DNA from: Planococcus citri
Taxonomy: Eukaryota; Arthropoda; Insecta; Hemiptera; Pseudococcidae
Assembly (NCBI RefSeq): GCF_950023065.1
Contig: NC_088679.1
Coordinates: forward strand, 79,360,001-79,424,000
Direction of reading: 5' to 3'
Length of the DNA: 64,000 nt
Both the position numbers and the translations under genes were made by a program. The notes beneath the pieces are model-generated. The model did not search any database, was not told where the DNA came from, and saw nothing but the letters and a program-made list of their open reading frames with translations. The stretch's first letter is position 1. Every line of letters begins with the position of its first letter. Below, in pieces: positions 54,690 through 64,000 of this stretch.

Positions 54690-55440
54690 TGAGGGGTGTT
54701 TTTTCTTTGAGGTCTCCTTTCGAACTATACAGGTTTCGTTTCAATCGAAGATTCCAAAGTCAAAAGGTTCTCGTGTCAACGGATCGGTACAGAGTACAAA
54801 CTACTGATGGGTTTCTTATTTTTAGGGAAGATCGTGTTGATAGAATTGCATACTCAGTTTGCATTAACTAAATACAAGTGAGAGTAAACGATTTATATGT
54901 GTGAAAAATACATTATTTTATCAAAAATAACGTTCTTTTGAATGCAAAATTGATACAAAGAAAACCAACCACCTACCAGCCCCCTCAATTAAAACCGAAA
55001 AATCTTTATTTTGAACAAATGAAGTCGAAGCAGCATGGAATCAGGACTAAAACTTTCAAAACATTGGCTCGAATTCGTGAAGATGACAAGGACTACCAAT
55101 CCTTCTCCCCCCCTCTCACTGAAAGATTGAACCATGGCTGAACACTTCAGTACAGGGCATTATCGGACAAGCCAAAGTATATTTTGGTGATGTTTTAATG
55201 CGTTAATTTATGACGACCGGTACCTATTCGAAAAACGAATGCTATTTTGCAGCATTGGATAACGTACCGAATACCTTTAGAAAAAATGAAATTCTTTTCC
55301 CAACCTCGTTAGATATCGTTATACTATTCGAGAACAAATGATATTTGCGCGTATAGACGATCCATCAACTATTTTCTGTACTCGTATAGAAGACCAAAAA
55401 AAGAAGAAAAAACCCATAGACCACCAAAGGAACCATTAAC
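54690..55440. other. Intergenic, no firm gene
   Basis: Short open frames at 54689-54871 and 54938-55141 have no recognisable features and lack partners. Nothing else is seen. Confidence 0.35.
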
Positions 55441-56420
55441 TACTGTAGCAGAGATTCGCATTCGCATTCGCATTGGAAACAGCAAGGCATAGAGGCAATA
55501 CGCTGCGTCACACTTTGGCGAAAAAAAAGAAGAAGAAGAAGAAATAAATGAAATAAAATTGAGGAGAAACCCGTTATCAACCTACACCATTTAGTTACTC
55601 GCAGGCATCAAGCGAGAGGAGAAAAAGACACTTATCTGTTTTCTTTAGTTTTCTTATTCGTATTGTTGAGAACTGCTTACGAATTGTTATAGCTATGCTA
55701 GTTAGTTAAATGAAATGGTTTTTCTAAAACATTTTACGGTGTAAGTACGTCGTAAATACAACACAACCAGATATAATCTTTCGCTAAAGAGAAAAAAGCT
55801 GTAATGCGAGAGAGAGAGAGAGAGTGCGGCAGATAGAGATGAAGGCGGCGGCGGCGTGTGCGTGTGTAGAGCGTCGTTGTTCCTTCTTAAATTCGTTTAA
55901 TTTTTTTCTCCGCCGTCTCCAACGCTCTCTCGCTCTCTCTCTCTCGCACAGCTCAGCTGGTTTGGTACAGAGGGTATGAGGTTTTTAACGGGCTGAATAT
56001 TACGCGAGAAAATATAGAGGTAGGGTAAGGGTATATCTACGAAGTGTACGTAGGTAGCTAGGTGTAGGTAGAGTAGAGTGGAGTAGAGTAGAGAGTCGAG
56101 TCGGTTAATAGTGCAGACGCATTCGAATATTTTTACGAGAAAAAGCAGCGACAACGGTTAAATATAATATTTCATTTTTATCGAACGGCTCGCTTGGCTC
56201 GGCTCGGCTTGGCTTTGCTTTGCTTGGCTTGGCTTTTTCTCTATTCGTTTGCTTTGCTCGTCTCTCTCTCTCTCTCGTCTCTCTGTTCTGCTCTGCTCTG
56301 GATTATTCGTTTACTTGCTCATTTAGCTGGCTGGATACGGTACGGTACACGTTAGCATGCGGCAGCATTTTTGAATTATTTATACGCGTAATATCCTATT
56401 TAAATGCATAAATAGTGATA
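55440..56420. promoter_or_regulatory. GA/CT-rich, CpG-containing promoter-like region
   Basis: Contains GAAGAAG repeats (55530), a (GA)n run at 55808-55825, GGCGGCGGCGGCG at 55846-55858, CTCTCT runs at 55923-55945 and 56262-56285, a GTAGAGTAGAGTGGAGTAGAG stretch near 56070-56095 in short units, and GGCTCGGCTCGGCTTGGCTT-like units near 56195-56235. GA/CT tracts bind GAGA-type factors in insect promoters. No gene attached to it could be identified in the window. Confidence 0.35.
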
Positions 56421-56751
56421 CGTGCGTGAAAGTGATGACTTATACCGAAGGCGAGACGAGGACTGGTGGGGTTGTGTCCTATACTCGGCACCCACTTATG
56501 TATGCTTATACGTTTCGCTACCGCCTTCCTAACTTTATTGAGACAATCTTCGTATGTACTACACTATACATTGTATTTTAAATACTAGAGGTATTGTGCA
56601 CTGTCGTATGAACTACTGTGGATGGGGTGCTCTCTCAGAAATGAAGGATACAGATGATGATCATTTTGGGAAAACATCATCCATGGAGAGTAGAAGTGCA
56701 GAAAATCGAATGATCGTAGTCTTGAGCCGAAGTGATGTGGTAATGGAGTGG

Positions 56752-57060
56752 AAGGGTGAGACTGGAATTTTCTCAACTTCTTTTGCCAGATATTCCCAAC
56801 GCCGTTTTACCCCGAACTCCCCCTTCCCCAGTAGTTTTCATGCTAATTAGCCAAATACATATGTGGTTAGAACAAATTTTGGAAGGGGAAGTTGCAAACA
56901 AAAATATTGAATAATTTTGAATGTTCAAAAACGATGCTTTATACATGACCAAAAATTTCAATTGCAAGGTTGGTACTGAAATCAAAAATCAAAAATTCAC
57001 AATTTTTTCGTGTTTTTTTTTTTAGATTTTTGGCCTTTGAAAATCAAATATAAAAATAGA
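56752..57060 (+). repeat. Dispersed repeat, copy 2 (partner at 960-1310)
   Basis: The same ordered blocks as 960-1310, ending in TTTTTTCGTGTTTTTTTTT. No terminal repeats were identified. Confidence 0.6.
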
Positions 57061-57189
57061 ACGGAGCATTTTCGATTTTGTCCAAGCGAAGCCAGAACGA
57101 AAGCTTCAGAAAATTAACAATTTTATTTGTGGGCTAAAAAAATGTTATTTTCAATATAAGAAATTAAATTTCGGCTTTTTAGCTAAATT

Positions 57190-58420
57190 AAAAAGAGCAG
57201 GCCAAAATACTCGCAACACTAGGCAAAATTTCATGTGCTGAAAAGCACTTTTTGATTTTTGGTGAATTTTTGAAAATCAAAAGCCCAAAAATAGTCTGGG
57301 AAATACTCAAAATTTCGCCAAATTGACCTGGAAAGCTAAGATTAGGGGTGTACCTACCGTATTTTCTACTGCCCCCTTCACTGTATGAAATCAATTCGAA
57401 ACAGTTTCGAATCATTTTCATCAGTTCTGAAGCCTCTAGCAGAATTTTGAAAATCGAAATTCTCACAGAATTTTCATCAATGAATGTATGTAGAAGGCTA
57501 AAATTTTACTTCATACCTCAACATCAAGATACTAAGTCGACCAGATACGGTTTAGAGCCATTCTTGGGCCTCCAGCAACACTTTGGAAATTTCAGATGGT
57601 CGAAAACTGCTTCCAATCGATTCGAAGGGAGGGGTGGTTCAAAATGGGGTACGTAACTTAACGTACCCATATTTAAGCTTTCTAGTTCAGTTTGATGATT
57701 TTTAATTGAAGAGGTCATAGCAAAAAGGACATATGTGTGAAAGTTGTACATATTTTGAGAGAAAGCTGTTTGAAAGTTCGAATGCTTGTGAAGATCAGAA
57801 ATGTGCATATTTGAACATGGTGACGATTTTATCTTATTTTCCCATTATCCAACCATACAAAATGCTATGAACTGTCAGTCTGGAGGAAACTGTGTGTTAT
57901 CGGTAAGCGCTCAAACATTTCGAATTATACATACGTCCTTTTTAAAGCAAAAAATTGGCCAATTTTTTTCTTGATTTAAAAATGTTTTTGAGCAAATTTT
58001 TGGGTTTAAACAACGTAAATAATGGTTGAAAACACAAAATCGACCGTGATCAACCCCATTATCTCTGAAAAAGCATGCAAATGTTTAATCGATTTCGCAG
58101 TTTTAAAATGGCGATAGCTCACTGGTTTTTCGACTTTGTGAAGTGGGGGTGGTCTTATACGATAGAGGAAGGTCTGAAGAATAACAATATGGATTCGTCT
58201 CAAAAAGGACATATGTGTCATGTATACTTACCCCTTTTTGTTATGACGTCTTCAATTTTTTTGCACTTTTAGCCTAAATTTTATTTTTAAAAATTCACCG
58301 AAAATCGAAAAATGCATTTCACTCCCTGAAATTTTGGGTTATGATGGTTTTTTTCATGTTCTTTCGACTTGGCTTTTTTACAGATAGCAGATGGATCGTG
58401 CCATTCATGCCATCTTCATT
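57190..58420. repeat. CTCCAGC-rich repeat family, locus 2 (diverged)
   Basis: 57230-57330 holds GCACTTTTTGATTTTTGGTG, CAAAATTTCGCCAAATTGACC blocks as at 27930-28030 and 29320-29420. 57430-57660 holds GCCTCTAGCAGAATTTTGAA, GGCCTCCAGCAACACTTTGG. AAAAAGGACATATGTGT occurs at 57721 and 58204. This is the most diverged copy. 58270-58380 again carries TTTAAAAATTCACCGAAAATC. Confidence 0.5.
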
Positions 58421-60105
58421 CCACGAGAATGATGATTTTGGAACTGTTTTTCATAGAAGGTAATCAGGAAAGAATTTTTTGGTGCATATTTTCGGAAGCA
58501 AAATTCGATTATGCAGCTTAAACTTTGACGATAATTTTTTCAATTTATATCGTGAGGGAAGGGATGGTAGGTGGTATTGGATTTGATCACGGCTGAAGAG
58601 ATATAATCCGATCGAACCTCTCATTTGACCTGATCAAACGGATCTGATCACATCTCATCACAATAGATTGCAGATCTGATCATTTTGGACGTGACCAGAT
58701 CAAATTGAATTTAGGGAATATCGGAATTTGATCTGATCTCAAACAATAATTACTAACTTATTCGCGATGATGCGATTTTTGAATCTTGAGTTTTCATTCA
58801 AATTTTTCAATCACTTTTTCGACCCTTTCCAGCAATAAGAAAACTGCATTTTCGTGTATGTATATTTTGAACAGATCTAAATTTTGCTTCGTCGCTGGAA
58901 CCTTTTCCTAAACAACATGGGGAAGAAACAAAGTCAACTCTGGAAGTGCCCCTGGAGGGGAAATATGGGTCCTCAAAGAAGGGTATTTTCGAAAAATTAT
59001 GATTTTTTCGTCTCAAGTGTTCAACTGCAGAGCGATTGAAAATTCGTGTTTCAATTTTTTTTTCTTTCGAATTAGGTATTTCGCATTATAGTTTACTGAA
59101 ACTGGGGAAGTATATATTTTAGAATTGAGTTGTCATTTTTTGGTCATTGCCAATTTCAAAAAATCGAGATGAAATAGTCAAAAACGTATCAAATTAAGTT
59201 GACGCAGAATCTCAAATACTATCTCTTGGAACTTGGTAATTTTTTCAAAAACCGATTGACTATAGTGGTTAGAGCGAAAAGCTCACGATTTTTTCAAAAA
59301 TGCCCTGTCTTTGAGGATCTATACCTTCCTTCCACAGACAGCTCCAGAGTCACGATTTGTTCTAAGTGACTTCCAACTCAAAATGAAAATCTCTCATGAA
59401 TTTGATCAAAATCTTCTGACCTTGTTTTTTTTTTTTGCTATCCGCCCTAAAGGTCATATTCGCATTCAACATCTTTGACAGTTTAGTACGAGTACTTATC
59501 ACAAAAGCCATGCAGCATCAGTAATTTTTCTCAAAATTTGACTCAAACCTCCTGGTACAAAGAAGTGTATGTGAGAGGATGGAACTTAAAACTTCGACAA
59601 GAAAAAACCAAAAAAAGCTCATTTTATTCGTGTCCAAAAATGTTCGAAAATTTACAGTCATTTATAATGAGCCAGACAAATTTTTAAATTTTCATCAACA
59701 TCAAATCAAGTTGGGAAATGAGAGTGAGGACAGAAGTAAAGATCGAAAAAATCAAGATAATCTTCCAAAATACACAACTGAGTTCGTTATTCATGTCAAA
59801 TGTAACAAATTCCACAAAAATTAATACATATAACCAACCTTTTCTAATAACTTCTTCGAACTTCATGAGCGAAAATTGGTTTCAATGAAAACGCATCAGA
59901 TAAAACACAATTTTCAGGTCAGTCACCCGATAGTGATACAGTACTCGTAACGGAAAATACATAGGTACCTATAGGTAAGTACAGGGCTTTTTATTTTGGT
60001 AACTTTTTAAAAAAAAGTTGAATTATCGGGGTAGTAAAGTGCGAAAACGAGATCAGAATTACGATGAAAATTCGTAAATCTAAAATTTAACATTCAAGTT
60101 TGCAC
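58421..60105. other. Intergenic, no firm gene
   Basis: 58575-58745 is rich in GATCTGATC words and may be the remnant of another motif-array element. The 81-codon frame at 59579-59824 (Lys/Asn-rich) has no recognisable domain. A weak TTTTCAG|GTCAGT occurs near 59927. Confidence 0.35.
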
Positions 60106-61570
60106 CTCAGTACATCTTGCACGTCGGGGAGCCCGCTCAAGAATTATTGCACCCCCCCCCCCGTCTATCCTCTGAGACAACTTTTTTCTTAAAGGGGGGG
60201 TCCTGAGGAACATTTCTAGCCCTTGTACCCAAAAAAAAGTGGCCCTACTTACAAAATGGCGGTCATTTTGATTGCGCCATTTTGATTGACAGATCAGCCG
60301 AAATCGCAGATTTTGCGTTCCAACATAGGCCTTGCACGAATTTTTTTAAATCTTACAAAGGTAGATCGAAAGATCAGGCAAAAATTTTTCACCTGTCAAA
60401 ATTTCAAGTGCTAAAGTGCATTTTTCGATTTTTGGTGAATTTTTGAAAAACAAATTCAGGCTAAAAATGAGGGGAAAAAACAAAATTTTACCTGATTGAC
60501 CAACAAAGCTGAAATTTGGGATATGCCCTATTTTCGACATGCCAAATCGATTGGAAACTGTTTCAAGCCGTTTTGAGCAGTTTTGGAGCTCCAGAAAACT
60601 TTTGAAACTCTTTCATCAAAATGGAGTTGGAAAGCTGAAATTTGTTCTGCAAACTAATTTCAATGCGCTACGAAGTACTGCAGGTAAACTTCAAGTCGTT
60701 TTGGAGCCTCCAGCGATTTTTTGAAAATTCTGAAGCCTCCAGCAGATTTTTTAAACTTTAAATTTTTACAAAATTTCATCAAATGGAGATGGAAACTGAA
60801 ATTTACTCTACACTCCAATTTTAACAATCTCTGAAGACGACTCCCGGTGGGTTCACGTCATTTTGGAGCCTCCAGCGACTTTTTGAAAATTCCTGGAGCC
60901 TCCAGCAGATTTTTCAAATTTTAAATTTTTACAAAATTTCATCAATGGAGATAGGAAGCTGAAATTTATTTTGCAGACTTATTTCAATGCGATATGAAGT
61001 CGACTACATGGTGGTTTCAAATAGTTTTAAAGCTTCCAGCTACTTTTTGGAAATTTCAATTTTCCAAAAAACGCCCTACAACCTTTCAAAAAGTCGCTGG
61101 AGGCTCCAAAACGACTTGAAATCCACCAGCAGTCGACTTCGTAGCGATAGCGTATTGAAATTAGTTTGCAGAATGAATTTCGACTTTCCATCTCTGTTTG
61201 ATGAAATTTTGGGGAAATTTCAAGTTTCAAAAATTTGCTGGTGGCTCCAGTAATTTTCAAAAAATCGCCGGTGGCTCCAAAATGAAGTGAAATCCTCCTG
61301 CAGTTGACTTCGTAGCGTATTGAAATTAGTTTGCAGAATAATTTTCAGCTTTCCAACTCCATTTTGATGAAATTTTGTGGAAGTTTCGAGTTTCAAAAAA
61401 ATCGACTACCTAAGTATAGAGGCTCCGGACAGTTCAGAAGGTGTTAAAATTGGAGTGTAGAGTGAATTTCAGTTTTCCATCTCCATTTGATGAAATTTTG
61501 TACAATTTAAAGTTTGAAACTTCGATTTTTTTCTCTCAAAAATTCAAATTATGTACAGTCGCCGGGGGGG
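60106..61570. repeat. CTCCAGC-rich repeat family, locus 3
   Basis: The best second copy of 27850-29690. 60150-60540 is the inverse of 29280-29660 (poly-C, CTGAGACAACTTTTTTCTTA, AAAATGGCGGTCATTTTG, GATCGAAAGATC, ATTTTTCGATTTTTGGTGAA). 60540-61500 repeats GAGCCTCCAGCGACTTTTTG, GCAGATTTTTNAAACTT and TCATCAAATGGAGATGGAA, first direct and then inverted around about 61060. It ends near a poly-G run at 61565. Confidence 0.75.
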
Positions 61571-63420
61571 GGGGGGGGGTATGAAAATTAGGGGCATGCA
61601 ACTTCAATTTAGCGTCCCCCTCAGAAAAGAAATATTAAAAAAACCGGCCTGGGTAAGCAAGTACATTTTTTTTAAAAACGCAATGTGACAATTTTTGTCC
61701 TGTTATTATTTCAAAAAGACGAATAAAACAAACGAAATTCACTAAGATCAGTACTATAATACCCTAAAACGAGCACAAATGATCAAAATAAACAATGCTA
61801 CTTATAAGCTTACCAAGTATAAATTTGAAAGAATGCAGGATCGTAAAGGTATTCATAATAATGTACGCGTTGTACAAACATCGCACATAATTAACAGTTT
61901 TGAAAAACCGAACACGAATAATTATCAAATCACGAACGAAATCGAAGTAATTAATTCGAATTACGTAAATAAGGACGCGTTGAGAACGAGAACGACGACA
62001 TCAATAACAAACCGAATACGAAAAATTAATGCCTACCGTACGCAAAATTTACATGACTAATTTTATTCGATGATAACTTCTAAATTCAAATCCGATTCTT
62101 GAATAACGTGAAAGGTGGGAGAATAAGGTTAGCATTTTATCGCAAATCGAAAAGGTGTTGTAGCGTCGCGTGACTCATCGTCTGGTTATTTCGGCTCGTC
62201 AAAGCAGCGATGAGTTATATTTTATCTTTTTACGAAACTGCGAATACAATACAATGAGATAACCGATGCGGTTATGCAACCTTTTTACAGGAGCGCTTAT
62301 CATCGCAAGGGAAGTATTTCATGTGTGTCTCACCCCCCCCCCCCCAACTTATACGAACTTGAACCAAAAATGAACTCGAGTTCTTCGATTCTAAACCCTA
62401 AAGGAGACAGCCTCATAGCTAATTTCCACGCATTTCAAATTTTTTGCAAAACATCTAAACTTTGACAGTTCATAAGTATACGAGTACTTATGCACTTAGG
62501 TATAACTCGAGGCTGATTAAACTCAGAGCAAATCTGTCGGCGAGGTACCTATTATGAAGGGAATAATCATGTACTTACATACTTAAATAAGTACGTACTT
62601 ACGTAAATAGTTAGATAGATATACAATATAGAATTAAAAACTGAAAATTGCATTCAAAATTCTGCAGTGTGCGAGTGAACCCGAAAACTGTTGGAAAATT
62701 GGATTGAAAAATTCTCAACATCGTATCAAAAACATGAAATAAAACTCAAAACTCTAAAAACCAAATTGAAAACTGAAAATAGTATGTATTTATAAAAACA
62801 AATTGATTTCTTTCACGACTTTTCTCGCCTCGAGTCGTCAATTTTGATGGAATTTATTTTCATAATTGGTATAGGTAGTACATCGTGAAAGACAACAAAG
62901 TACACCATCACCCTGAATTCGGACCAAATTCGTCTATATTTTTCCACGTTTCTTAATTTTCCCCATTTTTTTGATTAGAACAATATTTTATAATATTTTT
63001 TGAAGGGGAGGGGGCAGGTTGGGTTAACTTGGATGGTGTAGGGGCGAGAAAAATCATCGGTTTTCACTTCCCCGATTTGAGTCACAGAATCGTATTTTTG
63101 AAGATTAGAATCTAGTCTAACCATATAAATAGATTGTGTGTTTTATTTCAACGTACCAGTAACTTTTAATAAATCAAACATTTGTTGGATGTCGTTTTTC
63201 AATTCGGTCCTCATGCAGTCATCGCACTATTTTTAACAAAATTCAGTTTACTTTAAATTTTTATGACTATTAAAAATTTGCACTGTGCAGCTGTAAATCA
63301 CTAATCACCTTTCCTCTAACCTTGGTAACATAGCTGATTCTGGGTACAAATACAACCAGCGTTCTCAATAATTTTTAGTTCTATTTCGCGCTTGCCCCAT
63401 CGCGGAATAATAATACTTTC
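61571..63420. other. Intergenic; one unrecognised open frame
   Basis: A 93-codon frame at 61779-62060 starts MIKINNATYKLTKYKFERMQ and has more CpG codons (ACG, GAC, CGT) than its surroundings. No family is recognised and no splice partner was found. TATAAATAG at about 63125 is a possible TATA box, but it lies 330 bp before the next gene's ATG. Confidence 0.3.
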
Positions 63421-63458
63421 AAATTGTAGTCTCGGGTTCACTATTATTTTTGTGCATC

Positions 63459-64000
63459 ATGGCTCCAAAATTATACGTTGTGCTAGCGGTTTTGGCGATT
63501 TTCTTCGCTGAGAATGTAAACTGCGATTCTACAGACGGTTCTACACCAAGTCCTTCCACGCCTCCGACTAGCCCTTCACCTTCAACTAGTCCTCCTACGC
63601 CACCGACTAGTCCGTCTACATCTCCAACTAGTCTTTGTACACCCTCGACTAGTCCTCCTACGCCACCAACTAGTCCTCCTACACCTCCGACTAGTCCGTC
63701 TACATCTCCAACTAGTCCTTCTACACCTCCAACTAGTCCGTCCACACCTCCCACTAGTCCTACACCAACGACAAGTCCGACTCCTCCAACTGGTACACCA
63801 CCTGCGAATGGTACTCCACCCGCTAATGGCTCTACTCCTACAAATAATCCTGCTCCTGCAAATGGTGCACCATCTGCTGCATTGGTGAGTATAACTAACT
63901 GCAATATCATCGAATTCGCCAAAATTAACTTCCCTTTTGTATGTACTTGAATTAACAAATCATTTGCAGATTTCCCCTGACCAATACCCTAACGCCAGAA
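63459..64000 (+). CDS. Secreted mucin-like Pro/Thr/Ser-rich protein, 5' part
   Basis: The ATG at 63459 (TCATCATGG context) opens MAPKLYVVLAVLAIFFAENV with a cleavable signal peptide ending near NCD. About 70 residues of imperfect repeats follow, built from PTSPSTPPTSP units with SPST and PPTPPTSP variants, then a TGTPPANGTPPANG block. Such PTS tracts are usually heavily O-glycosylated, as in insect mucins or cuticle and salivary proteins. The first exon ends GCATTG|GTGAGT at 63884 in phase 0. A GCAG|ATT acceptor at 63969/63970 continues the frame as ISPDQYPNAR, and the gene runs past the window end. The inferred intron is 85 bp. The long frame on the opposite strand (63419-63958) is its shadow. 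Confidence 0.75.
63541..63790 (+). repeat. Coding tandem repeat (PTS units)
   Basis: Imperfect units of 18-36 bp around CCTCCNACTAGTCCNTC encode PPTSPST. Third-position changes dominate, suggesting selection on the peptide. Confidence 0.75.

Noticed and set aside
63419..63958. 179-codon minus-strand Gly/Val-rich frame
   Set aside because: Antisense of the PTS repeats. The plus strand has the signal peptide, the start context and the splice sites.
1..64000. CRISPR arrays, rRNA genes, LTR retrotransposons
   Set aside because: None seen: no regular spacer-repeat array, no rRNA core motifs, and no paired LTRs with primer-binding site or integrase motifs.

Overview
The window reads as nuclear DNA of an arthropod. 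It is AT-rich, has GT-AG introns, TATA-type promoters and dense transposable elements, and shows no bacterial operon, CRISPR array or rRNA. The repeat content and the frequent TACGAGT and TACCTACC words suggest a sap-feeding hemipteran such as a mealybug or scale insect, but that placement is a guess.

Four protein-coding loci are supported. (1) A p68-type (DDX5/DDX17/Rm62) DEAD-box RNA helicase on the + strand has its main exon at 17308-18989. A small exon at 13226-13280 joins it in phase and would add a signal peptide, which is unusual for this family. (2) and (3) Two paralogous minus-strand genes, B (39177-40422) and A (32799-38636), are reconstructed here from three exons each. They give 359 and 358 residues, begin with signal peptides and keep the same intron phases. 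I do not recognise the family. Gene A's second intron is 4.6 kb and full of transposons; gene B's is 86 bp. (4) A secreted Pro/Thr/Ser-rich mucin-like gene starts at 63459 and runs off the right edge.

Layout. 0.4-0.9 kb: a possible first exon and a TA-flanked MITE. 2.7-4.3 kb: a near-perfect 475-bp inverted repeat. 4.75-4.86 kb: a GC-rich cluster of GCGNAGC mini-hairpins. 6.2-8.3 kb: complex, apparently single-copy DNA. 8.7-11.6 kb: scrambled pieces of a Jockey-like LINE with hAT-like insertions. 13-19.2 kb: the helicase gene. 20.6-22.6 kb: a 5'-truncated LINE with RT and RNase H. 22.6-25.2 and 26.2-30.2 kb: large non-autonomous elements built from short motif arrays. 32.8-40.5 kb: the secreted paralog pair. 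41.3-45.5 kb: a second LINE carrying two MITEs, then a foldback element. 46-49.6 kb: intergenic. 50-52.8 kb: a third LINE carrying pogo-like and hAT-like insertions. 52.8-54.7 kb: a minisatellite-like array. 55.4-56.4 kb: a GA/CT-rich, promoter-like tract. 57-61.6 kb: a dispersed repeat family. 63.4-64 kb: the mucin-like gene.

Two patterns recur. Three genes here have a signal-peptide-only first exon ending AATG|GTR, followed by an Asp codon. Many unrelated non-autonomous elements carry long arrays of an element-specific short motif just inside their ends. No homology search was run, so family names rest on visible motifs.
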